Positions 8,470 to 17,190 of a DNA stretch of 64,000 bases are shown in pieces; the stretch's first letter is position 1; every line of letters begins with the position of its first letter. Below the pieces are notes generated by a model. That model saw only the letters and a list, made by a program, of their open reading frames with translations, made no database searches and was not told the DNA's origin. The translations under genes were made by a program, and so were the position numbers. This stretch comes from Microcoleus vaginatus_C (GTDB lineage Bacteria; Cyanobacteriota; Cyanobacteriia; Cyanobacteriales; Microcoleaceae), in assembly GCA_040004035.1 (NCBI GenBank), contig JAMPLN010000005.1, one strand, 5' to 3'.

Positions 8470-9345
8470 ATGTCTGCTTCCGCACCTTCTTTCGTCTTGC
8501 CACGTCCCTTTCTGAAATGGGCAGGAGGCAAAACTAGGTTGATTGGACAATATCAACCTTATTTTCCTGAAAAGTTCACAACTTATTACGAGCCTTTTTT
8601 GGGTGGCGGAGCTGTATTTTTTTACTTAGCACAGCAGCACCCTGGTTTGCAAGCTGTTTTAACAGATATTAATCCTGAGTTGATTAATGCTTATCGCTGT
8701 GTCAGGGATAAAGTTGAGGAACTGATTCTACTTTTAGAGGAGCATCAGTTAGAACATACCAAGGACAATAAAGATTATTATTACTCGGTGCGATCGCGCT
8801 CCTACAAAAAAGATACAGAAAAAGCAGCACGCCTGATTTACCTAAATAAAACTTGTTACAACGGCCTCTACAGAGAAAACTCAAAAGGTGAATTTAATGT
8901 TCCCATAGGTCGATACAAAAATCCTAACATTTGTCAAGCCGATTTATTGCGATCGGTCTCATCTTTACTCGCGCCCGCTCAAATTGAAGTCAGAAAATTC
9001 GATGAAATTTTGGATTTTGCTACCAGCAGCGAAGACTTTGTTTATTTTGACCCGCCTTATTATCCAATCAGTGCCACCAGTAACTTTACTACTTACAGCC
9101 GGGATAATTTCAAAGAATCGGAACAGCTTAAACTGAGAGATATTTTTGCAGACCTTGCAGAACGGGGCGTGAAAGTTATGCTGTCTAATTCTAACTGCGA
9201 TTTTATCGAAAAAATCTACAGCGATACTCAAATTTTTCCAAATCAATCTCGGCCCGAACTCATTGAAATCTCAGCGTCTAGGGGAATTAATTCTAATAGT
9301 TTCAAGCGCGGTAAAATCAAGGAATTATTAATACGTGTATTTTAA
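8470..9345 (+). CDS. D12-class DNA adenine methyltransferase (Dam-like)
   Basis: A 291-residue protein. Motif I (SAM binding) is FLKWAGGKTRLI (14-25) with EPFLGGGAVFF (41-51), and the catalytic motif IV DPPYYP is at 194-199, followed by TSNFTTYSRDNF. This is the class D12 N6-adenine methylase family that contains Dam, DpnM and EcoRV methylases, and the length is complete. Target specificity cannot be read from the sequence; GATC is the commonest in this group and would fit the HIP1-rich genome (inference). A PD-(D/E)XK nuclease gene lies convergently 88 bp away, so this could be the modification half of a restriction system rather than an orphan Dam. Confidence 0.9.
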   Translation: MSASAPSFVLPRPFLKWAGGKTRLIGQYQPYFPEKFTTYYEPFLGGGAVFFYLAQQHPGLQAVLTDINPELINAYRCVRDKVEELILLLEEHQLEHTKDNKDYYYSVRSRSYKKDTEKAARLIYLNKTCYNGLYRENSKGEFNVPIGRYKNPNICQADLLRSVSSLLAPAQIEVRKFDEILDFATSSEDFVYFDPPYYPISATSNFTTYSRDNFKESEQLKLRDIFADLAERGVKVMLSNSNCDFIEKIYSDTQIFPNQSRPELIEISASRGINSNSFKRGKIKELLIRVF

Positions 9346-9433
9346 ATCTTACTTAAGCAAAGTCTCCAATTAAGCATATTTTGTAGAAGCAATACGTGGT
9401 GGCCCCACAGGTGGCAAAGTTCCGTAATTCCTG

Positions 9434-9916
9434 TTACAAATATTTGTTGGCCCACGTAATAAAACCTTCGAGCTTGTGAACTGCCAACAGATTTTGATTT
9501 TCAGGAATTTGTTTTTTAAACCAGTCGATCGAACCTTGCCTCATACCGTCACCACCCACTATAACAATAGTTGGCACTTGATAACAATTTTTAATATTTA
9601 AATTGAGGTAAGGATACTTCTCGTCTACTGAACCTTTGTCTTCTTGCCACTTGCACTCAACAATTAGACCCCGAGGAAACCCACCGGAATTAACAATGTA
9701 AAAATCCACATTTATTTCAGTTTCATAAATGCTAGACCCGATATAAACCTGTTTAGCATATCGCTTGGGATTTTCAGTAGAGATTAAGAGCCACTCTAGC
9801 TTGCGCTTTTTCGGCAACTGGGGGCAGATTTCGAGATATCCGTGGCCTCTCAACGTACCTTCTACAGTTGTTTCTAAAACAAAACCAGTTTTATTGGCTC
9901 TACAACCCCTATTCAT
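9434..9916 (-). CDS. PD-(D/E)XK superfamily nuclease, putative restriction enzyme
   Basis: A 160-residue protein. The nuclease core is visible as Asp71 in INVDFYIV and Glu87-Cys-Lys89 in GLIVECKWQ (D-x15-ExK), with a helix-strand pattern ending in PTIVIVGGDGM. The start at 9916 is supported by AGGAGG nine bases upstream. The size fits PD-(D/E)XK restriction endonucleases. It is convergent with the D12 adenine methylase gene (88 bp apart), which makes a type II restriction-modification pair the best reading, though it may instead be a repair or housekeeping nuclease. The family is recognised by the core motif only; the exact subfamily is not certain. Confidence 0.7.
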   Translation of the reverse strand: MNRGCRANKTGFVLETTVEGTLRGHGYLEICPQLPKKRKLEWLLISTENPKRYAKQVYIGSSIYETEINVDFYIVNSGGFPRGLIVECKWQEDKGSVDEKYPYLNLNIKNCYQVPTIVIVGGDGMRQGSIDWFKKQIPENQNLLAVHKLEGFITWANKYL

Positions 9917-9943
9917 TTTGTTGCCTCCTGAATATAATCTAAA

Positions 9944-10879
9944 TTAAGCCGATCGCACTTCGATCACTCCCCTGTCAAAAACCCGTTTGTCAGTACCGAT
10001 AGAACTGACAAACATCCGGTCTTCATAGACATCAAACGTCGCAAAACTCAGGCGGCTAGCAGAATACTCCGTCCACTCAGAACGACTCACCGGACGAGTG
10101 CCACCGCCGGCACCGCAAATTAAATAAGTCGTACCCTTAATCGAGCGAGTGCGTTCGTAACTGTGCTCGTGTCCGTTAATATAAAGCTGCACGCCGTACT
10201 TTTGAAACAAAGGCGGGAAAGTCTTAATAAAAGATTGATTCGATCCGTAGACGCCAGAAGAATAAATCGGGTGGTGGCCGAACACAACTTTCCAAGGTGC
10301 GGTGCTCTGACTCAATTCTTTTTCCAGCCACACAAGCTGATTTTTCCAATCCGCATTGTGATTGGTATCTAAAGCAAAAAACTGTACGGGATCGCGGCGA
10401 AAAGTATAGTAGCGACCTTGCATATTAAAACCAGCATATTTAACTTGCGGATCGCCGTTAGCAGTCCGGATGTCGTGATTTCCCAGACAAGCATAAAATT
10501 TTACACCTTGCTGTAATAAGGGCTGGTAAGGCCGCTCGAAAACAGCATTAATTTTTTCAATTTCGCCGTTATTGTAGATATTGTCGCCGGCGAGAACCGC
10601 AACATTAAAAGGGTTTTCCCGGTGATATTGAGCCATCGCCTCAGCGACAGCATACTGACCTTCAGCACCGGTACCGGTGTCGGCTACCGAAATAAAGCGT
10701 AAAATAGGCGGTGAGGCCGGCAATGGGACGATCGCCCTTTCTGCCTCAACGTTAGAAGGGACAGCAGCGTTGGCGTCTTTACCCCAGGCACTCCGAAGCT
10801 GAAACATTTTCCAGACTCCGGCAAAACCAAAGCTGCTGAGACTGCCTAAAATTAGAAAGTGACGACGTTTGATGCTCAT
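9944..10879 (-). CDS. Tat-exported metallophosphoesterase
   Basis: A 311-residue calcineurin-like phosphoesterase. The twin-arginine signal (KRRHFLILGSLSSFGFAGVW) lies at residues 4-23. Metal-binding motifs are in order: SVADTGTG, GDNIYNNG, GNHD, GHHPIYS and NGHEHSYER. This set resembles purple acid phosphatase-like enzymes, so hydrolysis of phosphate esters in the periplasm is likely; the substrate is unknown. The folded Tat route fits a metalloenzyme. A link to phosphate supply, with pst genes in the same window, is only suggestive since they lie 47 kb away. It ends 28 bp before the nuclease gene, on the same strand. Confidence 0.85.
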   Translation of the reverse strand: MSIKRRHFLILGSLSSFGFAGVWKMFQLRSAWGKDANAAVPSNVEAERAIVPLPASPPILRFISVADTGTGAEGQYAVAEAMAQYHRENPFNVAVLAGDNIYNNGEIEKINAVFERPYQPLLQQGVKFYACLGNHDIRTANGDPQVKYAGFNMQGRYYTFRRDPVQFFALDTNHNADWKNQLVWLEKELSQSTAPWKVVFGHHPIYSSGVYGSNQSFIKTFPPLFQKYGVQLYINGHEHSYERTRSIKGTTYLICGAGGGTRPVSRSEWTEYSASRLSFATFDVYEDRMFVSSIGTDKRVFDRGVIEVRSA

Positions 10880-10981
10880 TTTGATTCGGTTACAACTAAT
10901 AAAATGATAAATTAAGGTTGAGATGGCTCAATTAAAATTTATCTCGTTTAGATATATTTGCAACGCCCCAAGGCAGAGAAA

Positions 10982-12013
10982 ATGTCAGAAGAACAACTAA
11001 ACCAGTCAACTCCACAAGCCTCTCAATCTCCGACACCGGAGGTTGATTCGGCTGCAAAGTCTGCCCCCACTGGCAGCAAAACTCAAAATGCCAGCAGCGC
11101 GGTTCCCAAAAGTCAGACAATCAAAGCTTTGATGGCATCGATTGGGAATTTGGGAAAAAAAGGCAAAAAATTACCAGCCGAACCCCCCTTGCAGCAAGAA
11201 AAGCCGATCGCGCCCACCGCTTCTGACTCAGCAACAGTAAGTCCTCCCGCTGTTGCTGCGGAAGTTAACAGCGTGCCACCAAAAGTTGCTGTAAAAGTTG
11301 ATAAAAAGCCTGTATCCCAACGCAGGGAAGGGAGCTTTTTACAGAACGTCGGTATACTTTGGCAAAGTATTGTACGGCTAGTGCGATCGCTACTGCCACC
11401 ATCTACGAATCAGAAGCTGTCCGATCCAATTTTAAACGCCGCCATAGCAGCAATTCTAATCGTTGTAGTCGGTTTAACTTTCAACAGTTTCTCAGCAAAA
11501 CCGCCGCAGAAAGTAGCAAAAGTGCCTTTGCCAGCAGCGCAGCAGTCACCGCCAACCTTTGACGATTTTATGGCGTCGGGAACGGCGAAATCACCAGAGG
11601 CGATCGTACCGTCTGAGCCAATCTCTGCTAACTTCAAAAGCAAGTTGCCCGATTTAGTGGCTCCGGAAAAACCGCAACCAGTAGAAATTATCCCACCGCC
11701 ACCGCTGACGCCCGAACAGTCTCTGATTGCTGCGATTCAAAATCAAGTTACTGACATTAAGAATCGACTGGGTGGCGGTTTAGTTGAGTCTGTTCAAGCT
11801 AATTTTTCCAGCAGCATTTTGACAGTAAAAGTCGCAGAAGATTGGTACAAACTCAGCGAAGTTGAGCAAAATCAACTAGCAACGAAGATGTGGAAGGAAG
11901 CTAACTCACTCGATTTCAGCAAGTTAGAAATTGCGAATATGGAAGGCAAGTTAATAGCTAGAAGTCCGGTTGTTGGTTCGGAAATGATTATTTTAGATAG
12001 AGGGATTAATTAG
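10982..12013 (+). CDS. Single-pass membrane protein with proline-rich arms, unknown function
   Basis: A 343-residue protein from ATG 10982 (MSEEQLNQSTPQASQ); an upstream in-frame start exists at 10958 but the extension is not plausible. The N-terminal 140 residues are low complexity, rich in Ser, Ala, Pro and Lys. One membrane helix follows (ILNAAIAAILIVVVGLTFNS), then a Pro-rich linker (VEIIPPPPLTPEQ) and a folded C-terminal domain of about 100 residues containing SLIAAIQNQVTDIKNRLG and ILTVKVAEDWYKLSEVEQN. I recognise it only as a conserved cyanobacterial hypothetical type. The topology suggests a cytoplasmic N-arm and a periplasmic or lumenal C-domain. Confidence 0.7.
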   Translation: MSEEQLNQSTPQASQSPTPEVDSAAKSAPTGSKTQNASSAVPKSQTIKALMASIGNLGKKGKKLPAEPPLQQEKPIAPTASDSATVSPPAVAAEVNSVPPKVAVKVDKKPVSQRREGSFLQNVGILWQSIVRLVRSLLPPSTNQKLSDPILNAAIAAILIVVVGLTFNSFSAKPPQKVAKVPLPAAQQSPPTFDDFMASGTAKSPEAIVPSEPISANFKSKLPDLVAPEKPQPVEIIPPPPLTPEQSLIAAIQNQVTDIKNRLGGGLVESVQANFSSSILTVKVAEDWYKLSEVEQNQLATKMWKEANSLDFSKLEIANMEGKLIARSPVVGSEMIILDRGIN

Positions 12014-12203
12014 AATTTAAATAGTCTGTATCTGTACACCATCTTACCAGCCTTAAAGTCCAGGACGCATAACATAATTATGTAGCGTGCTCCCTGCGTA
12101 CCTTACGGCTGTTGATTTTTTTGAGGAATCTTGAACTTTTAAAAGTTCCGACAGGATGCTAGCATTAAATCATATCATGTCAGCGGTCACGACCACAATT
12201 AAA

Positions 12204-12240
12204 TAGTTTTGTAGTGAGGACTTCAGTCCTCATAAAACTA
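12204..12240. repeat. Palindromic repeat of the GAGGACTTCAGTCCTC family
   Basis: Outer arms TAGTTTT (12204-12210) and AAAACTA (12234-12240) enclose the inner palindrome GAGGACT-TC-AGTCCTC (12216-12231). A related copy lies at 31112-31171. It sits in the 308-bp gap 12014-12321, which otherwise holds AT-rich sequence and no recognised gene. Confidence 0.6.
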
Positions 12241-12321
12241 CTAATAATGAAGTTCTCACTAGAAACCTTAGAACGCTTATTTACCCGGCATTAAATTAAT
12301 AAATTTGAGGAAAATTGAAAA

Positions 12322-13083
12322 ATGACAATTTTAGCTCAAGCCGAACAGCTAGAAATTGAATATCCCAGCAGCGACGGAGAGCCGATGGCTGAAAGCGACA
12401 TCACGCGCGATTACATGACTTACAGTGTAGAAGCTGTCAAGCTTTACTTTCAAGAACGTTCTGATGTTTACGTGTCAGCTAATTCTTTCATTTATTATGA
12501 AGAAGGGAACAATCAGGCAGTTGTGGCCCCGGATGTTTATGTGGTGTTTGGAGTTGCCAACCGCAAAAGGGATAATTATAAAGTTTGGGAAGAAGGCGGA
12601 ATTACTCCCGATTTTGTGTTAGAAATTACTTCGGAAACAACTCAGACGAAAGACCAAGAAACCAAACCGGAAATTTATCGTGCTTTGGGAGTTAGGGAAT
12701 ATTTTCAGTACGATCCGTCGGGAGATTATCTGAACCCAATTTTACAGGGAGTACGTTTGATCAATAATCAGTACGAGCCGATTGCAGCCAACAATATCGC
12801 TTTCGATACGCTGTGGCTGTTCAGTGAAGTGCTGGGACTGGAATTGCATCTAATTTCAGGAGAATTGAGGTTTAGAGTTCCTGAAACGGGTGAGTTTTTG
12901 AAGACTCATAAGGAAGAGAACCTGGGACGGCTAGCTGAGCAACAAGCACGACTGGCTGCGGAGTCAACATTGCGATCGCTCGTAACTCAACTCTTAAATA
13001 CTGGAATGAGTCTGGAACAGGTAGCGCAAATGATGAATTTATCGACCGTGGAAGTGAGACGATTGGTAGGGGAAAACTTTTGA
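12322..13083 (+). CDS. Uma2 family protein (PD-(D/E)XK nuclease fold)
   Basis: A 253-residue protein of the Uma2/DUF820 family, highly expanded in filamentous cyanobacteria. Core motifs are visible: APDVYVVFGV, then GGITPDFVLEITSETT, DQETKPEIYRALGVREYFQYDP and LLNPIL-like strands. The last 60 residues are helical, with MSLEQVAQMMNLSTVEVRRL resembling a helix-turn-helix. The fold is that of an endonuclease; no biological role is established and many family members appear linked to mobile DNA. A second Uma2 gene lies at 39454-40218. A 17-bp-stem hairpin follows directly after the stop. Confidence 0.85.
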   Translation: MTILAQAEQLEIEYPSSDGEPMAESDITRDYMTYSVEAVKLYFQERSDVYVSANSFIYYEEGNNQAVVAPDVYVVFGVANRKRDNYKVWEEGGITPDFVLEITSETTQTKDQETKPEIYRALGVREYFQYDPSGDYLNPILQGVRLINNQYEPIAANNIAFDTLWLFSEVLGLELHLISGELRFRVPETGEFLKTHKEENLGRLAEQQARLAAESTLRSLVTQLLNTGMSLEQVAQMMNLSTVEVRRLVGENF

Positions 13084-13084
13084 T

Positions 13085-13124
13085 CGATCGCACTTTTCCA
13101 AGATATGTTGGAAAAGTGCGATCG
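13085..13124. terminator. Bidirectional hairpin between convergent Uma2 and PBP2 genes
   Basis: Perfect 17-bp stem (13085-13101 with 13108-13124) and a 6-nt loop; each arm carries CGATCGC and TTTTCCAA. It starts two bases after the Uma2 stop. The position between convergent genes and the high stability make termination likely, although no T-run follows. Confidence 0.65.
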
Positions 13125-13144
13125 AAGTATGGGACAAAATGAGA

Positions 13145-13174
13145 ACAGCCAACAGTCAACAGTCAACAGTCAAC
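13145..13174. repeat. Heptameric tandem repeat (CAACAGT)n
   Basis: About four copies of a 7-bp unit, CAACAGT and one variant, just downstream of the PBP2 stop (13188). The same unit recurs near 34850, 45810, 48941 and 60405. Confidence 0.8.
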
Positions 13175-13187
13175 TATTAACTCATGA

Positions 13188-15002
13188 CTATAGAGGCTTA
13201 TTAGTAGGTTTAAAACCCTGCTTTTGAAAATAGGTTCGGAATACCTCTTGAGCAATTGGTGCCGCCGATACAGAACCAAATCCGCCGCCTTCAACTATAA
13301 CTGCGATCGCAACTTCCGGTTTGTCAGCAGGAGCAAAACCCACATACATAGAATTGTCAGGATGACCGGGCATTTCCACCGTCCCAGTCTTACCAGCACT
13401 TAAAGGAATAGTACCATCATTCATGCGTTTGCCAGTACCTTTTTTCACCACGTCAATCAATCCCTGGCGAACTACATTCAAAGTTGCAGGCTTAATACCT
13501 GTGGGAACTTTTTTGGTAATAGGAGTGTTGGTTTGAGAAGCCAATAAATGCGGCTGAACTCGATAACCGCCATTAGCAACAGTTGACACCATCACAGCCA
13601 ATTCTAGGGGAGTACAAAGTACCAAACCTTGACCGATCGCCATCGTTACTGTATCGCCAACGTACCAATCTTCACCATACATTTTCGGTTTCTCTGCTGG
13701 TATCGGAACTTGACCGTGATTGGCGGATTCTAACCCCAAAAGGTCTAAATTAATAGTACCGCCAATGCCCATCGCTTTAGCCGCTTTTGCCATTTGTTCG
13801 GGGCCAGCAGCCATACCTACTTGATAGAAAAACGTATTGCTGCTGTAGGCTAAAGCGTCGCGGAAACCGATAACGCCGTAACCGCCGCTGTGTTCGTTAA
13901 AAGAAATTCCGCCGATCGTAATCGAAGAAGAAGTACCCAAAGTCGAGTCAGGAGAAAACTTGCCCGACTCCATCCCCGCTATAGCAGTAACAATTTTAAA
14001 AGTGCTACCGACTGGATAACCTTGAACGGCTCGATTTAAAAACGGTTTTTCTGGCCCTTGCAGCCGATCCCATTCTTGTTGAGTCACCTTGCGGGTGAAA
14101 ATATTGGGGTCAAATGTCGGCCAACTAGCCATTGTTAAAAGAGCTCCAGTTTTTACGTCGATCGCCACAACTGCACCCAGGCGATCGCCCAAAGCTTTTT
14201 CCGCAGTTTTCTGCATATCTAAATCTAAAGTTAGCTGCACCGGTTTGCCGGGAATAGGGTCTTTTACACCTAAATCTTGGATTTCCTCGCCCTTAGCATT
14301 CACCTCGATTAAACGGTTTCCCCAAACGCCCTCTAAAGTTGAATTGGCTAATTTTTCAACTCCCATTTGACCCACGAGCATCCCCATCGGATATGCAGGA
14401 TTAGCTTTTAATTGCTCTAAACTAGCTTCGCCGACGTACCCCAAAAGGTGAGCTGCTAATTGCTGGTGGGGATTGTCTCGGCTCGATTCTACGCGAATTT
14501 CAACTCCCCGCAAAGTATTAGCTTGTTCTCCCAATGCGACGAAAGTACCGACATCGATATCCTTACTAATTCGCACTGGCAGGGCCGATCTGTAGCCAAC
14601 GGCATCGATTTTTTTGATAATTTCGGCCGCCGGAAGTTTGACGATCGGGCTCAGTGTAGTGGCGATCTCTTGCCACTCCTGGGCCGAGCGCTCTTTTGGC
14701 CACACATAGACCGATCGAGATACGCGGCTGGCCACAAAAATTTTGCCGTTGCGGTCTAAAATTTGACCGCGAGTCGCTGGGACTGAAACAGGGCGAATGC
14801 GGTTATTTTCCGCCCGTTGTCGGTTGTAGGCTCCCTGTACCAGTTGCAATTCGGCTAGACGAAATATTGGTAGCGTCACCAAGGTAGTGACGAGCAGCAT
14901 AAAAATCATAACTTGGAGCGATCGGCTGCGTTGCCGTGAAGCATTGTCCAAGCCATTTTTGTCGAATCGGACTTTAGAGTTAAAAGAAAAATCGCCAGCC
15001 AT
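13188..15002 (-). CDS. mrdA: Penicillin-binding protein 2 (cell elongation transpeptidase)
   Basis: A 604-residue class B penicillin-binding protein. Counting from the upstream in-frame ATG at 15029: membrane anchor near 38-60 (LQVMIFMLLVTTLVTLPIF), dimerisation domain with PATRGQILDRNG, and transpeptidase motifs SxxK at Ser342 (GSTFK), SxN at 396-398 (SSN) and KTG at 547-549 (AGKTGTVEM). ATG 15002 (MAGDFSFNS) is the preferred start because it gives the usual short cytoplasmic tail. It cross-links peptidoglycan during elongation with MreB/RodA. rodA is not adjacent. A 7-bp repeat and a hairpin lie past its stop. Confidence 0.93.
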   Translation of the reverse strand: MAGDFSFNSKVRFDKNGLDNASRQRSRSLQVMIFMLLVTTLVTLPIFRLAELQLVQGAYNRQRAENNRIRPVSVPATRGQILDRNGKIFVASRVSRSVYVWPKERSAQEWQEIATTLSPIVKLPAAEIIKKIDAVGYRSALPVRISKDIDVGTFVALGEQANTLRGVEIRVESSRDNPHQQLAAHLLGYVGEASLEQLKANPAYPMGMLVGQMGVEKLANSTLEGVWGNRLIEVNAKGEEIQDLGVKDPIPGKPVQLTLDLDMQKTAEKALGDRLGAVVAIDVKTGALLTMASWPTFDPNIFTRKVTQQEWDRLQGPEKPFLNRAVQGYPVGSTFKIVTAIAGMESGKFSPDSTLGTSSSITIGGISFNEHSGGYGVIGFRDALAYSSNTFFYQVGMAAGPEQMAKAAKAMGIGGTINLDLLGLESANHGQVPIPAEKPKMYGEDWYVGDTVTMAIGQGLVLCTPLELAVMVSTVANGGYRVQPHLLASQTNTPITKKVPTGIKPATLNVVRQGLIDVVKKGTGKRMNDGTIPLSAGKTGTVEMPGHPDNSMYVGFAPADKPEVAIAVIVEGGGFGSVSAAPIAQEVFRTYFQKQGFKPTNKPL

Positions 15003-15226
15003 ATTAATTAATCTGCTCTTTTTATTCAACTAACAGGTTGATACGGGCCCCATCCGGATGATTGGGCAGATGATTACAGGGATTATAACTTCTCACTCTT
15101 TAGTAACAGACATAAATTCTGTCGATTGGCAGACGAATCAGCCGGATTGTTTAATTAAGCTATATGAGATGTATGTTAAATATCAGGTTTTTCTGACAAT
15201 TCAACTGTTAAGGAGGTAGGGGCGCT

Positions 15227-15586
15227 GTGGAACCGATCGATTTTTTGATTGCTTGGCTGGTGACGGGTAGCAGCTTGCTACTGATTTCTCAACTGCCGAT
15301 CGGCGTACAAATTGACAGCACACCGAAAGCAGTAATTTCCGCTGCGGTTTTGGGAATGTTGAATGTTTTAATCTTGCCAATTCTGAAAGCAGTTTTTTTC
15401 GTGCCGAACCTACTGACGCTGGGATTGCTTTCCGGCCTGTTTGCTTTTGTAATGAACGTGATTGTTTTTGCCTCGGCTGCGAAGTTAGTTGAAGGATTTA
15501 GTTTGCGGATGGGCATTTGGAGCGCGGTACTGGGGGCGATCGCCTTGGCTGTAGTTAGCAGCTTTATCAACGGCGCACTGATTTAG
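15227..15586 (+). CDS. Phage holin superfamily IV-type membrane protein
   Basis: A 119-residue protein with four membrane segments, of the PF04020-type family (IPIGVQI-like loop, VLGMLNVLILPILKAVFF, LLTLGLLSGLFAFVMNVIVF, GIWSAVLGAIALAVVSSFI). The start is GTG 15227, fixed by the strong Shine-Dalgarno AAGGAGG eight to nine bases upstream. The name reflects homology; the family is widespread in bacterial chromosomes with no lysis role shown. No phage genes are nearby, so a host membrane protein is more likely. It is divergent from the PBP2 gene. Confidence 0.8.
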   Translation: MEPIDFLIAWLVTGSSLLLISQLPIGVQIDSTPKAVISAAVLGMLNVLILPILKAVFFVPNLLTLGLLSGLFAFVMNVIVFASAAKLVEGFSLRMGIWSAVLGAIALAVVSSFINGALI

Positions 15587-15705
15587 CAACTTCCCCTGAT
15601 AAAGGGCGATTGAAATCGCCCGATATTTCCCACCCTTAGCAGGCGCGTTTCCTTTGCCTACAAGCGATTTCTATCGCCAAATATTTCTTCCCCCTTCTTC
15701 CTTCA

Positions 15706-16043
15706 ATCCGTTACATCCGTTAAACAATCCGTTGCCGAACATCCGTTACATCCGTTAAACAATCCGTTGCCGAACTTCCTTCAATCCGTTACATCCGTTA
15801 CATCCGTTACATCCGTTAAACAATCCGTTGCCGAACATCCGTTACATCCGTTAAACAATCCGTTGCCGAACTTCCTTCAATCCGTTACATCCCTTACATC
15901 CGTTACATCCGTTACATCCGTTAAACAATCCGTTGCCGAACTTCCTTCAATCCGTTACATCCCTTACATCCGTTACATCCGTTAAACAATCCGTTGCCGA
16001 ACTTCCTTCAATCCGTTACATCCGTTAAACAATCCGTTGCCGA
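15706..16043. repeat. Amplified tandem array of the ATCCGTTACATCCGTT family
   Basis: About 340 bp made of ATCCGTTAC (9 bp), TAAACAATCCGTTGCCGAAC and CTTCCTTCA modules, repeated some seven times in higher-order units of variable length. It ends two bases before the nanE stop. Single, diverged copies of the same module lie at 54561, 55726 and 62651. It is directly tandem with no unique spacers, so it is not a CRISPR array. An open frame through it has a repetitive SVTSVTSV product and is not a gene. Confidence 0.9.
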
Positions 16044-16045
16044 AC

Positions 16046-16723
16046 TTACTTCCCCATCAGCGACTTATAGGCTGTCACCTTAACATCAATCCCAGTAATA
16101 TCTGTCCCCACCACAACAGCCACCGCTCCTAAATCCAAGGCTTTTTTAGCCATTTCCGGCCCCGATATCCCGCCTTCGCAGATAACAGGAACCTTAAGCT
16201 TTTCTACCATTTCCGCAAGCAAATCAAATCCCGGCGGCGAAAAATTTTCCGTCTGGGCAGTATAGCCAAAAAGAGTAGTTGCTACAGTATCTGCACCAGC
16301 TTCGGCTGCCGCGATCGCAGCTTCTATTGTATCTACATCCGCCATCACTAATTTGCCCAATTCACTGCGAATTCGCGCGATTAACGTCTTTAAGTCTTCG
16401 CCGCCAGCAGGACGGTTTCTCAGAGTAGCATCAACGGCGATAATATCGGCTCCAGAAGCGGCGATCGCCCGCGCGTCTTCAAACCGAGGAGTAATGTAAA
16501 TCTCGCATCCCGGCAATTGCTGCTTCCAGATCCCAATTATGGGAGCGGATATCTGTTTTCGCACCGCTGCAATGTGAGCCGGAGTGTCAATCCGCACCCC
16601 CGATGCACCTCGATTGATAGCGGTTTGCGCCATTGCCGCAATTACGATCGGATCGTGCAGCGGCGAATCACCAGGTGCTTGACAAGAAACAATTAATCCT
16701 GTAGGAATTTGACAATTAATCAT
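16046..16723 (-). CDS. nanE: N-acetylmannosamine-6-phosphate 2-epimerase
   Basis: A 225-residue TIM-barrel protein from ATG 16723 (MINCQIPTGLIVSCQAPGD). The longer frame adds 14 residues encoded by a 7-bp repeat and is rejected. Family features are GLIVSCQAPGDSPL, ASGVRIDTPAHI, IIGIWKQ, YITPRFEDARAI, GADIIAVDATLRNRP, LVMADVDTIEAA and PVICEGGIS. The enzyme interconverts ManNAc-6-P and GlcNAc-6-P in the cytoplasm in amino-sugar catabolism. No other nan genes are adjacent. Both ends are bordered by tandem repeats: the ATCCGTT array after the stop, and GGGCATC heptamers just before the start, so its leader is repeat-derived. Confidence 0.88.
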   Translation of the reverse strand: MINCQIPTGLIVSCQAPGDSPLHDPIVIAAMAQTAINRGASGVRIDTPAHIAAVRKQISAPIIGIWKQQLPGCEIYITPRFEDARAIAASGADIIAVDATLRNRPAGGEDLKTLIARIRSELGKLVMADVDTIEAAIAAAEAGADTVATTLFGYTAQTENFSPPGFDLLAEMVEKLKVPVICEGGISGPEMAKKALDLGAVAVVVGTDITGIDVKVTAYKSLMGK

Positions 16724-16750
16724 GGGGAATTGCGGATGGGGAATGGGGAA

Positions 16751-16782
16751 TTGGGCATCGGGCATCGGGCATCGGGCATGGG
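16751..16782. repeat. Heptameric tandem repeat (GGGCATC)n
   Basis: Four to five copies of GGGCATC/GGGCATG immediately upstream of nanE. It is the reverse complement type of the longer array at 17191-17293. Confidence 0.8.
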
Positions 16783-16796
16783 GCTTTTTTTGTAAT

Positions 16797-17162
16797 TTAT
16801 TCCCTGTACCCTATTGAACTCAAATAAGCGTTAAGTTTTGGTAGTAATTTATCGACAATTGGTTTAAATTTGCTTACTTCTTCGCTTGTGATAAGCTGTC
16901 TAGCATAGGCTAATCTTAACCAGTTTACTGTTTCGTACAAAGAGCCTCTCGCAATTTTTACAAAACGCCGATTATCTTGGTCATTATAACGACCTCTTCC
17001 TTCAGCAATATTAGCACAGACACTATCAGCAGACCGAACGATCTGTTTACCCATCGTATCTTTTGTGAAGTAATCCCATTTTTTTACAATTTCCCAAATC
17101 TGATTCGCCAAACTTTCCGCCAACTTATAAACCTCTAATTCCTCAAAATCAGGTCTTCCCAT
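16797..17162 (-). CDS. Four helix bundle protein (S23/IVP family)
   Basis: A 121-residue protein with the signatures FEELEVYKLAESLANQIWEI, MGKQIVRSADSVCANIAEG, RRFVKIARGSLYETVNWLRLA and a C-terminal helix. This is the family first found as the protein of 23S rRNA intervening sequences and now common as a stand-alone gene beside repeats and mobile DNA; its function is unknown. It lies between two heptamer arrays with no rRNA near, so it is not within an rRNA insertion here. Confidence 0.88.
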   Translation of the reverse strand: MGRPDFEELEVYKLAESLANQIWEIVKKWDYFTKDTMGKQIVRSADSVCANIAEGRGRYNDQDNRRFVKIARGSLYETVNWLRLAYARQLITSEEVSKFKPIVDKLLPKLNAYLSSIGYRE

Positions 17163-17190
17163 AATTGCCTCAAAAACTGAATTATATTAA

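Noticed and set aside
15227..15586. Prophage remnant suggested by the holin-like name
   Set aside because: No other phage genes nearby; the family is common in bacterial chromosomes as a host membrane protein.
15767..15985. Open frame through the ATCCGTT array
   Set aside because: The product is a low-complexity SVTSVTSV repeat, and the frame exists only because the repeat lacks stops in this phase.
15706..16043. Possible CRISPR array
   Set aside because: Units are directly tandem with variable lengths and no unique spacers; no cas genes.
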